This document shows positions 47,441 to 55,681 of a stretch of 64,000 nucleotides of DNA, piece by piece; the first letter of the stretch is position 1; the number at the start of each line of letters is the position of its first letter. The position numbers and the translations under genes were made by a program. The notes under the pieces are model-generated. The model saw nothing but the letters and a program-made list of their open reading frames with translations, had not been told where the DNA came from and made no database searches. Origin of the DNA: Phaeospirillum sp. Lineage in GTDB: Bacteria; Pseudomonadota; Alphaproteobacteria; Rhodospirillales; Magnetospirillaceae. The stretch lies in assembly GCA_030651575.1 (NCBI GenBank), contig JAUSFB010000027.1, forward strand, positions 272,897 through 336,896, written 5' to 3'.

Positions 47441-48037
47441 TCATGTCGGTGGGTTTTGCCAATAGCCGAACGGGCCGCCGCAGGTCGCCGAAGGCTTGGT
47501 GAAGGTGCAAGACCGCCACGCCAGCGCCTCGTCATAGGTGATCACGGCGGGGATCGCACGATGGGGCTTCCGGGGATCGACCTGCCCCGACAGATCGCCC
47601 AGGACGCGCAGCACCACCGGGTCGCGGAAATATCTCGGGGCGATGGAAATCGTGCCCTGATACCAGGTGGACAGCAGCTTTTCCGCCGTCGTCCTCAGGC
47701 CAAAGCGACGAAGCTCGCGCTCCAGACGCTCCTCCGGCGTATGATTGACCAGGACCACCATGGCGCGCAGCCTGGAGGCCCCGTCCAGGGTCAGCAGGTG
47801 CCACAGGGTCTCGCCCAGTTGACTATAGCTCTTGTCCAGCGCGATGCCGCTCAGTTTGGACGATGCCGCCAGGAAAGCATCGACGGATATCCGCTCCGAG
47901 GCGGCCCGGGCCTTCCCCGGCAGACAGGCGGCCACGGCGGCGGCGGCCATCGCCTTGATGATGGTACGGCGCGATGCGGTCGCGGTCGTTCTTTGATCGT
48001 CCGACACTCCCCCCCCTTGGCCTGTCGGCCTCGCCAT
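47441..48037 (-). CDS. Tat-exported small subunit of FAD-dependent dehydrogenase (FAD-SLDH family)
   Basis: A 198-residue partner of the GMC flavoprotein. It has a Tat signal (ASRRTIIKAMAAAAVAAC, RR at 23-24) and a C-terminal CGGPFGYWQNPP segment like the gamma subunits of FAD-glucose/sorbitol dehydrogenases, which escort the signal-less flavoprotein across the membrane. It ends 7 nt before the GMC start region, so the two are coupled. ATG 48037 has GAGGGA closely upstream; a GTG at 48007 behind a G-rich run is possible. It is the first gene of the three-gene cassette. Confidence 0.85.
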   Translation of the reverse strand: MARPTGQGGGVSDDQRTTATASRRTIIKAMAAAAVAACLPGKARAASERISVDAFLAASSKLSGIALDKSYSQLGETLWHLLTLDGASRLRAMVVLVNHTPEERLERELRRFGLRTTAEKLLSTWYQGTISIAPRYFRDPVVLRVLGDLSGQVDPRKPHRAIPAVITYDEALAWRSCTFTKPSATCGGPFGYWQNPPT

Positions 48038-48209
48038 GCTCCCTCAACTAGAGCGGATTGTTTCATCATCGTGCCATTGCAAGAGTACCTCGTCCATGCG
48101 TCATCGCATCGGCGACGAGATGATGTGAAAAATCAACCGGAGCACCTTGTTTGCTGCGTCGACTCTCCTCCGCTGGCCGGGAATTTCGCGGCCCTGGTTT
48201 TTCCCCGTC

Positions 48210-48238
48210 TTGCGGCGCTGTGCGGCGGGGCCTATAAC
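48210..48238 (+). promoter_or_regulatory. Promoter of hldD and following genes
   Basis: TTGCGG (48210-48215), 17-nt spacer, TATAAC (48233-48238). The start site near 48245 gives a ~26-nt leader. Confidence 0.6.
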
Positions 48239-48270
48239 CGGGACGGTTCCTTGATTTCTCGGAGAATGCG

Positions 48271-49257
48271 ATGATCCTCGTCACCGGCGGCGCCGGCTTC
48301 ATCGGGTCCAACATCCTGGCCGCCCTGGAAGAGCGCGGCGCAGGCAAGCTGGTGGTCTGCGACCGGCTGCGCTCCAACGACAAGTGGCGCAATATCGCCA
48401 AGCGCGAACTGGCCGACATCGTTCATCCCGAGCAGCTGTTCGACTTCCTGGAAGCCAACCGCAAACATATGGAAGTGGTGTTCCATATGGGCGCCATCTC
48501 GGCCACCACCGAGACCGATGCCGACAAGATCCTGGCCAACAATTTCTCGCTGTCGCTGGCGCTGTGGAAATGGTGCGCGCTGAACAACGTGCGCTTCATC
48601 TACGCCTCGTCGGCCGCGACCTATGGTGACGGAACCCAGGGCTTCGACGACGACTGGTCCATCGACCACTTGTCCAGGCTGCGGCCGCTGAACGCCTATG
48701 GCTGGTCCAAGCAGCTGTTCGACCGCCGGGTGGCGCGCAAGGTCACCGCCGGCTCGCGTCGGCCGCCGCAATGGGCGGGCCTCAAATTCTTCAACGTCTA
48801 CGGTCCCAACGAGTATCACAAGGGTGGCCAGCAGAGCGTGGTGGCCCAGGTCTATCCCCATGCCGAGAAGGCCGCCGCCTATCAGCTGTTCAAGTCGCAC
48901 AATCCCAAATACCCCGATGGCGGGCAGCTGCGCGACTTCATCTGGATCGATGACGTGGTCGATGTGATGATGTGGCTGCTGGAGCATCCCACCGTCAACG
49001 GCGTGTTCAACGTCGGCACCGGCAAGGCGCGTTCGTTCCTCGATCTGGCCAATTCGGTCTACCGGGCGGTGGGGCGCGAGCCGCAGATCAAGTTCCGCGA
49101 TACACCCATCGAGATCCGCGACAAGTACCAGTACTTCACCCAGGCCAACATGGACCGGCTGCGCCAGGCCGGCTATTCCAAGCCCTTCACCACATTGGAG
49201 GAGGGGGTGGAAACCTATGTGAAGCGGTTCCTGTCCGCCTCGGACCCGTACCGCTGA
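48271..49257 (+). CDS. hldD: ADP-L-glycero-D-manno-heptose 6-epimerase
   Basis: Makes the heptose donor of the lipopolysaccharide inner core. The 328 residues begin with the NAD Rossmann motif VTGGAGFIGSN (residues 4-14) and have the short-chain-dehydrogenase pair Tyr143-x3-Lys147 in AYGWSKQ. TCGGAGAATGCG precedes the ATG. Its TGA shares a base with the lgt ATG (TGATG), so hldD heads hldD-lgt-midA-pgeF-lipoprotein. Confidence 0.96.
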   Translation: MILVTGGAGFIGSNILAALEERGAGKLVVCDRLRSNDKWRNIAKRELADIVHPEQLFDFLEANRKHMEVVFHMGAISATTETDADKILANNFSLSLALWKWCALNNVRFIYASSAATYGDGTQGFDDDWSIDHLSRLRPLNAYGWSKQLFDRRVARKVTAGSRRPPQWAGLKFFNVYGPNEYHKGGQQSVVAQVYPHAEKAAAYQLFKSHNPKYPDGGQLRDFIWIDDVVDVMMWLLEHPTVNGVFNVGTGKARSFLDLANSVYRAVGREPQIKFRDTPIEIRDKYQYFTQANMDRLRQAGYSKPFTTLEEGVETYVKRFLSASDPYR

Positions 49258-50072
49258 TGCTGTTCTCGCTCGCCTATCCCCAGATCGATCCCATCGCCCT
49301 GCAATTGGGGCCGTTCGCCATCCGCTGGTACGCCCTGGCCTATATCACCGGGTTGATGCTGGGCTGGCGGGTGGTCAAGTTCCTGGTGGCTCGTCCGCCC
49401 CATGCCCTGACCGAGCTTGAAGTGGACGACTTCCTGGTCTGGGCGACCATGGGGGTGGTGCTGGGCGGCCGGCTGGGCTATGTGATCTTCTACAAGCCGC
49501 TGTACTACCTCGCCAATCCGCTGGAAATCCCCATGGTCTGGCAGGGCGGCATGTCGTTTCACGGCGGCGCGCTGGGCGTGATCGGGGCCATCATCCTGTT
49601 TTCCAGGATGCGCGGCCGCAATCTGTTCCAGGTGGGTGACGTGATCTGCTGCGTCGTGCCCATCGGCCTGTTCTTTGGCCGGCTGGCCAACTTCGTCAAT
49701 GGCGAGCTGTTCGGCCGCATCGCCCCCGACGCCACCCTGGCCATGGTGTTCCCCCATGGCGGGCCGCTGCCCCGCCATCCCAGCCAGCTTTACGAGGCCG
49801 GATTGGAAGGCGCGGCGCTGTTCGCGGTCATGATGCTGCTGTGGCGCTTCACCGATATCCGCAATCGGTTCGGGGCGCTGTCGGGGGTGTTTCTGGCCGG
49901 CTACGGCATCGGCCGCATCATCTGCGAGTTCTTCCGCCAGCCCGACGCCCATCTGGGCTTCCTGTGGGGCGGCGCCACCATGGGCCAGCTGCTGTCGTTG
50001 CCGCAGGTGGCGGTGGGGCTGGTGATGCTGGCCTGGGCGTGGCGTCGCAACGCTCCCAAGGCGGTCGGATGA
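49257..50072 (+). CDS. lgt: Prolipoprotein diacylglyceryl transferase
   Basis: Inner-membrane enzyme that puts diacylglycerol on the lipobox cysteine of prolipoproteins. The 271 residues have about seven membrane helices and the Lgt signature GRLANFVNGELFGR; HGGALG carries the conserved His. It starts within the hldD stop and overlaps the midA start by 4 nt. lgt-midA-pgeF is a conserved alphaproteobacterial group. Confidence 0.96.
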   Translation: MLFSLAYPQIDPIALQLGPFAIRWYALAYITGLMLGWRVVKFLVARPPHALTELEVDDFLVWATMGVVLGGRLGYVIFYKPLYYLANPLEIPMVWQGGMSFHGGALGVIGAIILFSRMRGRNLFQVGDVICCVVPIGLFFGRLANFVNGELFGRIAPDATLAMVFPHGGPLPRHPSQLYEAGLEGAALFAVMMLLWRFTDIRNRFGALSGVFLAGYGIGRIICEFFRQPDAHLGFLWGGATMGQLLSLPQVAVGLVMLAWAWRRNAPKAVG

Positions 50073-51142
50073 GTCTGGCCGGCATCCTGGCCGAACGCAT
50101 CCGGGCCGACGGCCCCATCGGCGTCGCCGAGTTCATGGCCGAGGCGCTGGGCAATCCCCAGCACGGCTATTACATGGGCCATGATCCGTTCGGGGCCAAG
50201 GGCGACTTCACCACCGCGCCCGAGATCAGCCAGATGTTCGGCGAGCTGATCGGGTTGTGGTGCGCCATCGTCTGGCAGTCCATGGGCTCGCCGTCACGGG
50301 TGGTGCTGGCCGAGATCGGGCCGGGACGCGGCACCTTGATGGCCGATCTGCTGCGGGCGGCGCGCACTCTTCCCGCCTTCGCCGCCGCCATCGACGCCTA
50401 TCTGGTCGAAACCAGCCCCGCCCTGCGCAACCGTCAGGCCCAGACCCTGGCCCAGGAGAAGATCACTTGGCTGGAGCGGTTCGAGGACCTGCCCGAGGGG
50501 CCGTTGCTGCTGGTGGCCAACGAGTTGTTCGACGCCTTGCCGATCCGTCAGTACGAGAAACAGGCCGCCGGCTGGATCGAGCGCCTGATCGGCCTTGACG
50601 CCGCCGGAGGCTTCGTCTTCGTGGCGGGCGAAGAGGTGGTCTCGCCCGCTTTGGCCCCGGACGTGCTGGCCGCGCCCGTGGGCGCCGTCGCCGAGATTTG
50701 CGAGCCCGGCCGCGCCCTGGCCGCCGCCATCGGCCGACGGCTGGCGGTCACCCCCGGCGCCGCCCTGATCGTCGATTACGGCGCACCGGTCAGCGGGACC
50801 GGCGACACGCTCCAGGCGGTCCGGACCCACCGCTATCATCCGGCGCTGGCCGATCCCGGAATGGTGGATCTGACCGCCCATGTGGACTTTCAGGCCCTGG
50901 CCGAGGCGGGGGCCAAGGCGGGGGCGACGCCCCACGGTCCGGTGTCGCAGGGCCGCTGGCTGCTGCGGCTGGGGATCGAGGAGCGCGCCGTCATGCTGAT
51001 GCGCAACGCCAGCCCGGATCAGGCCGCCGACATCGCCGGCCGCGCACGGCGCTTGATCGATCCCGGCGAAATGGGCACCCTGTTCCAGGTGATGGCGCTG
51101 GCCAGCCCCGCCTTGCCCGTGCCGCCCGGTTTGGACCCTTAG
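50069..51142 (+). CDS. SAM-dependent methyltransferase, MidA/NDUFAF7 family
   Basis: A 357-residue class I methyltransferase of the NDUFAF7/MidA family, whose mitochondrial member methylates an arginine of complex I. The family pattern is present: GPIGVAEFMAEAL, the GDFTTAPEISQMFGE stretch, the SAM loop LAEIGPGRG and the VANELFDALP motif. Overlaps lgt (ATGA). The role in complex I methylation is inferred from the family. Confidence 0.93.
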   Translation: MSLAGILAERIRADGPIGVAEFMAEALGNPQHGYYMGHDPFGAKGDFTTAPEISQMFGELIGLWCAIVWQSMGSPSRVVLAEIGPGRGTLMADLLRAARTLPAFAAAIDAYLVETSPALRNRQAQTLAQEKITWLERFEDLPEGPLLLVANELFDALPIRQYEKQAAGWIERLIGLDAAGGFVFVAGEEVVSPALAPDVLAAPVGAVAEICEPGRALAAAIGRRLAVTPGAALIVDYGAPVSGTGDTLQAVRTHRYHPALADPGMVDLTAHVDFQALAEAGAKAGATPHGPVSQGRWLLRLGIEERAVMLMRNASPDQAADIAGRARRLIDPGEMGTLFQVMALASPALPVPPGLDP

Positions 51143-51152
51143 GGATAGTCCC

Positions 51153-51920
51153 ATGATCAGCCTGTCCGCCTTGAACGATTTCACCCGCATCCGCCATGGG
51201 TTCTTCACCCGTGAGGGCGGAGTCTCGCAAGGGATTCACGCCTCGCTGAACTGCGGCCCCGGCTCCAAGGACGACCCGGCGGCGGTGCGGGAGAACCGGA
51301 CCCGCGCCATGGCCATGCTGGACCTGCCGGTGGAATCGCTGGTAACCCTGTATCAGGCCCATACCGCCGACGTGGTGGTGGTCACCGAGCCCTGGCCCGC
51401 CGGACAGCCGCCCACCGGCGACGCCATGGTCACCAACCGCCCCGGCATCGCCCTCGGCATCCTCACCGCCGACTGCACCCCGGTGCTGCTGGCCGACGCC
51501 AAGGCCGGCGTGGTCGCGGCGGCCCATGCCGGCTGGAAGGGGGCGGTCGGCGGCGTGCTGGAAAACACCGTCAAGGCCATGGTCGCGCTGGGGGCCAAGC
51601 CGGCCAACATCGTCGCCGCCACCGGACCTTGCATCGGCCACCGCTCCTACGAGGTCGGACCCGATTTTCCGACGCCGTTCCTGGCCGAGGACGCCGCCAA
51701 CGCCGATTTCTTCGCCCCGTCCTCGCGCCCCGGTCACGCCTTGTTCGACCTGCCCGGCTATCTGTCGCGCAAGCTGGCCCGGCTGGGACTTGTCGAGGTG
51801 ACGCGGGTGCCGGCCGACACCTGCCGCGACGAACAGCGTTTCTTCAGCTTCCGCCGCGCCACCCTGCGGGGCGAGCCCGATTACGGCCGCCAGCTTTCCG
51901 CGATCTTCCTGGACAGATAA
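51153..51920 (+). CDS. pgeF: Peptidoglycan editing factor PgeF (laccase-domain protein)
   Basis: A 255-residue YfiH/PgeF protein. Known members hydrolyse wrong L-Ser in the peptidoglycan stem peptide; human relatives act on purine nucleosides. The metal-site motifs QAHTADV, TADCTPVLL, HAGWKG and GPCIG are intact. It follows midA by 10 nt, and its TAA shares a base with the next ATG (TAATG). Confidence 0.94.
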   Translation: MISLSALNDFTRIRHGFFTREGGVSQGIHASLNCGPGSKDDPAAVRENRTRAMAMLDLPVESLVTLYQAHTADVVVVTEPWPAGQPPTGDAMVTNRPGIALGILTADCTPVLLADAKAGVVAAAHAGWKGAVGGVLENTVKAMVALGAKPANIVAATGPCIGHRSYEVGPDFPTPFLAEDAANADFFAPSSRPGHALFDLPGYLSRKLARLGLVEVTRVPADTCRDEQRFFSFRRATLRGEPDYGRQLSAIFLDR

Positions 51921-52822
51921 TGCCAAGGCTTCAGGATTCATGGGCTCTGCCCATCCTCGCCAAGGCCGGGGGCCAGGGACGAATACTTTTTCTTCTGTTT
52001 TTCATACTGGCGGGCTGCGGCGACATCCCCCAGCCGTTCCGCCATGAAGGCGCCAACCTCGTCGTTGCTCCGGTGGCGGCGCGCGGCGTGGTGGTCCGGC
52101 CGCTGGATCAATCGCCGCGCGGAATGCAACTGGCCGAGGCCATCGTCCGCCATCTGTTGATCGCCGAGATTCCGGCTTCCACCCGCGAGGCGACGACGGG
52201 GGCCTGGGTGATCAGCGGCGAGGTCGAGGACTCCGCCGCCGCCGCCTCGCTGCGCTGGACGCTGACCCGCTCGGGCAATCAGGCCCAGGGAGGACTGGAA
52301 CAGACGATCCCGGCGGGGGCCTGGGCTCGGGCCACCCCAAAGACCATGGATCTGATCGCCGCCGAGGTGGTGGCCAAGCTGATGGGGACGCTGCATGACG
52401 ACGCCCCGCCCGCCGCTCCCGAGGTCCAAGGTCCCTCCATCCGGCTGCTGCCGCTGGTGGGATTGCCGGGTGACGGCGCCGCCGCCCTGACCTCGGCCAT
52501 GCGGACCATGCTGGGACGCGGAGGCCTGAAGGTAGTGGACGGCGCCGCCGATTTTCAGCTGCGCGGGCAAGTGACGGTGACGCCCGGCCGCTCCGGAGAA
52601 GAGGTGCTGGCAGTGGCCTGGACGGTGATTTCCCCGACCGGCGAGGACATCGGCGCCTCGGCCCAGGAAGGCGCGGTCCCCAAGGGGCGGCTTGCCGGGC
52701 CGTGGGGATCGCTGGCGACCGATATTGCCGCCGGCGGAGCCGAGGGCGTAGGCGAAATTGTGCGCAACGCCGTGACGCCCGCCCCGGAACGCAAGGGACT
52801 GGTTATCCCACCATCTCGATGA
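51920..52822 (+). CDS. Lipoprotein of unknown function
   Basis: A 300-residue lipoprotein. The signal segment RILFLLFFILAGC ends with lipobox Cys33. The first ~20 residues before it are polar, so a later start cannot be ruled out. The mature part has two similar halves (near 50-160 and 170-275), with VVAPVAARGVVVRPLD and a later SIRLLPLVGLPGDG, which may be a duplicated domain. No enzyme motif seen. The 3' end overlaps the VOC gene on the other strand by 20 bp. Confidence 0.8.
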   Translation: MPRLQDSWALPILAKAGGQGRILFLLFFILAGCGDIPQPFRHEGANLVVAPVAARGVVVRPLDQSPRGMQLAEAIVRHLLIAEIPASTREATTGAWVISGEVEDSAAAASLRWTLTRSGNQAQGGLEQTIPAGAWARATPKTMDLIAAEVVAKLMGTLHDDAPPAAPEVQGPSIRLLPLVGLPGDGAAALTSAMRTMLGRGGLKVVDGAADFQLRGQVTVTPGRSGEEVLAVAWTVISPTGEDIGASAQEGAVPKGRLAGPWGSLATDIAAGGAEGVGEIVRNAVTPAPERKGLVIPPSR

Positions 52823-53636
52823 AAACGCCGCAGCATTCCGAGGCGGCAATGCGCAAATTGCCGTCGGGATCGCGGCTATAGGCGACTCCATTGGCCCGCA
52901 GCACCGCCGCGGCGGTATCCGCGTTGGCTACGGCGAGCGTCATGGCCACGAGGGCCGGCGGCGGCGGCGAGGGCTCGTCCTCGGCCTCGGGATGCAACTG
53001 GTCAAGGTCTTCCGGCCGGCACAGAAACACCAGCCCGTGACCGGTATGAATCGTCACGGTGTCGTCGGTGGCGGTGGCGGCGGCCGGGCCGATCAGCCGG
53101 TCCCAGGCCGCCATCTCGGCGACCGGATCGGCCATCAGAGCGGTGACCGAGGCGATGCCGGTGACGGTGTTGGCGTGATCGGTCCAGCCGGGCTGGCGCA
53201 ACAGCTCCGGCGTCAGGTGCTGGCACAGGAACGAGGCGATCCCCGGCGTGGTCTCGGGCGGCAGCACTCCGGCGACGAAGCGGGCCACGGCCGCCCCCTC
53301 GGTGGTCGCGACGGTGCGGCTGAGGCTGCCGGGCGGCTCCAGCCCCAGCCGTTCGGCGTCGGCGGCGGCATCGGCGCTGCCGAACACCAGCCCCATCAGT
53401 CCTTCCCGCGCATGGGTGAAGGCGCGCAGCCGCGCCGCCGGCTCGCCCTCGGCCACCGCCGACAGCAGCTCGATATAATCGTCGCCGAACATCAGGCAGC
53501 GGTTGGCGGTGCCCCACTCGGCGTGCTCGCCCCGCGTCGACAAGGTGAACCCCAGCCGCTGAAAGGTCGCGGTGGCGGCGTCGAGATCACGCACCGCCAA
53601 GATGATGTGATCAAGGCCGGTGATGTGGCTGGACAT
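52803..53636 (-). CDS. VOC-superfamily (glyoxalase-like) protein
   Basis: A 277-residue vicinal-oxygen-chelate protein with two VOC modules. The first starts GLDHIILAVRDLDAATATFQ and has WGTANRCLMFGDDYIEL; the second is near 230-277, VAMTLAVANADTAAAVLRAN and so on. The single His of the first strand and a distal Glu may bind metal. The length and internal part fit the glyoxalase-like (PF13468) group of unknown substrate. It converges with the lipoprotein gene, overlapping by 20 bp. Confidence 0.85.
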   Translation of the reverse strand: MSSHITGLDHIILAVRDLDAATATFQRLGFTLSTRGEHAEWGTANRCLMFGDDYIELLSAVAEGEPAARLRAFTHAREGLMGLVFGSADAAADAERLGLEPPGSLSRTVATTEGAAVARFVAGVLPPETTPGIASFLCQHLTPELLRQPGWTDHANTVTGIASVTALMADPVAEMAAWDRLIGPAAATATDDTVTIHTGHGLVFLCRPEDLDQLHPEAEDEPSPPPPALVAMTLAVANADTAAAVLRANGVAYSRDPDGNLRIAASECCGVFIEMVG

Positions 53637-53665
53637 GGCGTCGGCTCCCGAAAGACCGTCCCGAT

Positions 53666-54556
53666 CTAAGCCTGCTTGGCGTCGATGATGGCGCGGCGGA
53701 TGGCGCGGGTCTCGGTGAAGCGTTTTTGCAGCACCTCGCCCTCGCCCCAGCGGATCGAGCGTTGCAGCGCGGTCAGATCCTCGGTGAAGCGCTGGAGAAC
53801 CTCCAATACCGCTTCCCGGTTATTGAGGAAGACGTCGCGCCACATGATCGGGTCCGAGGCGGCGATGCGGGTGAAGTCGCGAAAGCCGGAGGCCGAGAAC
53901 TTGATCACCTCCTGCTGCATATGGCCTTCCAGATCGTTGGCGGTGCCGACGATGGTATAGGCGATCAGATGCGGCAGATGCGAGGTGATGGCCAACACCT
54001 TGTCGTGATGGTGCGCGTCCATGATCTCGACCTGAGCCCCGACGCGCCGCCACAGCTCGGTCACCTTGTCGGTGGCCTTTTCGTTGCCGCCGGCCAGGGG
54101 GGTGAGGATCTGCCAGCGGCCCTCGAACAACTCGGCAAAGCCGTTTTCCGGGCCGGAATGCTCGGTACCGGCGATGGGGTGTCCGGGAACGAACTCGACC
54201 CCCTCGGGCAGGTAGGGCATCAGGTCGCGGATCACCGCCAGCTTGACCGAGCCCACATCGGTGACGATGGCGCCGGGCTTCAGATGGGGGCCGATGGCCT
54301 CGCCCACCGCCTGGGTGGCGCCGACCGGAGCCCCGATTACCACCAGATCGGCGTCGGCGATCGCCAAGGCGGCGTCATCGGTCGCCGCGTCCACCACCGA
54401 CAGCGCCAGGGCGGTGGTGCGGGCCTTTTCGCTGGGGTCCAACGTCACCAGCCGACGGGCCAGGCCATGCTTGCGCATGGCCCGCGCCAGCGACGACCCG
54501 ATCAGGCCGATGCCGACAAAGCAGACCGTGTCGAACAGCGGAGGGGTCGAGGTCAT
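53666..54556 (-). CDS. tyrA: Prephenate/arogenate dehydrogenase
   Basis: Oxidative decarboxylation of prephenate or arogenate on the way to tyrosine. The 296 residues have the NAD motif FVGIGLIGSSLARA, the GHPIAGTEHSG catalytic His segment, and HLPHLIAY. There is no fused chorismate mutase or ACT domain. ATG 54556 overlaps the hisC stop (ATGA). It follows chorismate mutase and hisC in one operon, enough for chorismate to tyrosine. Confidence 0.95.
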   Translation of the reverse strand: MTSTPPLFDTVCFVGIGLIGSSLARAMRKHGLARRLVTLDPSEKARTTALALSVVDAATDDAALAIADADLVVIGAPVGATQAVGEAIGPHLKPGAIVTDVGSVKLAVIRDLMPYLPEGVEFVPGHPIAGTEHSGPENGFAELFEGRWQILTPLAGGNEKATDKVTELWRRVGAQVEIMDAHHHDKVLAITSHLPHLIAYTIVGTANDLEGHMQQEVIKFSASGFRDFTRIAASDPIMWRDVFLNNREAVLEVLQRFTEDLTALQRSIRWGEGEVLQKRFTETRAIRRAIIDAKQA

Positions 54557-55644
54557 GCCTTGACGAACTCCGTCAAGGTATCGACCACCACCTGATTCTC
54601 CTCGCCGGTACCGATGGTGAAGCGCAGGCAATCGCCCAGGCCATAGGCTCCCATGGCGCGCACGATGACGCCCTTCGAGCGCAGGAAGGCGTCGGCGCGG
54701 GCGGCATCCTTGCCGGGGGTGGCGGGAAAGCGGACCAGGATGAAATTACCGACGCTGGGGACCACGGTCAGGCCGAGGGCGGCGACCCGCTCGCTCAGCC
54801 AGGGCATCCAGTAGTCGTTGTGACGCTTGCACAGATCGGCGTATTCGGTGTCCTCGAACGCCGCCAAACCGGCTGCCAGGGCCGCCGAGCCCACATTGAA
54901 GGGGTTGCGCACCCGGTTCAGGACGCCAACCACGTTGGCGGGGCCATAGGCCCAGCCCAGGCGCAGACCGCCCAGGGCGAACATCTTGGAGAAGGTGCGG
55001 CAGACCACGGTGTTGTCGCCGGCCTCCACCAGCTCGATGCCCGAGGTGTAGTCGTTGCGGGACACGAATTCGGCATAGGCGGCGTCGATCACCAGCAGCA
55101 CATGGGCGGGCAGGCCGGCGCGCAGGCGCTCGACCTCTGACGCCGGCAGATAGGTGCCGGTGGGATTGTTGGGATTGGCCAGGAAGACGATCCTGGTCCT
55201 GGGCGTTACAGCCTTCAGCAGATTGTCCACATTGGCGGTCAGGTCCACCTCGGGGGCGGTGACCGGCGTGGCGCCGCAGGACTTGGCGGCGATGGCGTAC
55301 ATCAGGAAGCCGTGGGCCGAATACAGCACCTCGTCGCCGGGGCCGGCATAGGAGCGGCACAGCATGCCCAGCAGCTCGTCCGAGCCGGCGCCGCACACGA
55401 TACGGTCGGCGTCCAGGCCGTAGCGGGCGGCGATGGCCTTGCGCAGCTGCTCGGCGCCGCCGTCGGGGTAGCGGTGCATCTCGGGCGCCATGGCGCGCAG
55501 GGCTTCCATGGCCTTGGGGCTCGGCCCCAGGGCGCCTTCGTTGGAAGACAGCTTGATGATGCGGCTAACGCCTTCAATGGCGGATTCGCCACCGATATAG
55601 GGGCGGATATCCATGATGCCTGGGCGGGGCGCGGGAGCGGTCAC
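54553..55644 (-). CDS. hisC: Histidinol-phosphate / aromatic aminotransferase
   Basis: PLP aminotransferase of 363 residues. PLP lysine Lys220 is in CRTFSKMFALGG; the NPNNPTGT and DAAYAEF motifs and the conserved SNEGALGPSP are present. The placement between a chorismate mutase and tyrA suggests it aminates 4-hydroxyphenylpyruvate or prephenate, besides or instead of imidazole-acetol phosphate; other his genes are not in the window. AGGAG precedes the ATG. Confidence 0.93.
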   Translation of the reverse strand: MTAPAPRPGIMDIRPYIGGESAIEGVSRIIKLSSNEGALGPSPKAMEALRAMAPEMHRYPDGGAEQLRKAIAARYGLDADRIVCGAGSDELLGMLCRSYAGPGDEVLYSAHGFLMYAIAAKSCGATPVTAPEVDLTANVDNLLKAVTPRTRIVFLANPNNPTGTYLPASEVERLRAGLPAHVLLVIDAAYAEFVSRNDYTSGIELVEAGDNTVVCRTFSKMFALGGLRLGWAYGPANVVGVLNRVRNPFNVGSAALAAGLAAFEDTEYADLCKRHNDYWMPWLSERVAALGLTVVPSVGNFILVRFPATPGKDAARADAFLRSKGVIVRAMGAYGLGDCLRFTIGTGEENQVVVDTLTEFVKA

Positions 55645-55681
55645 GGGCTTAGACTCCTGGTACGGTAGGGAAAATCAGGGT

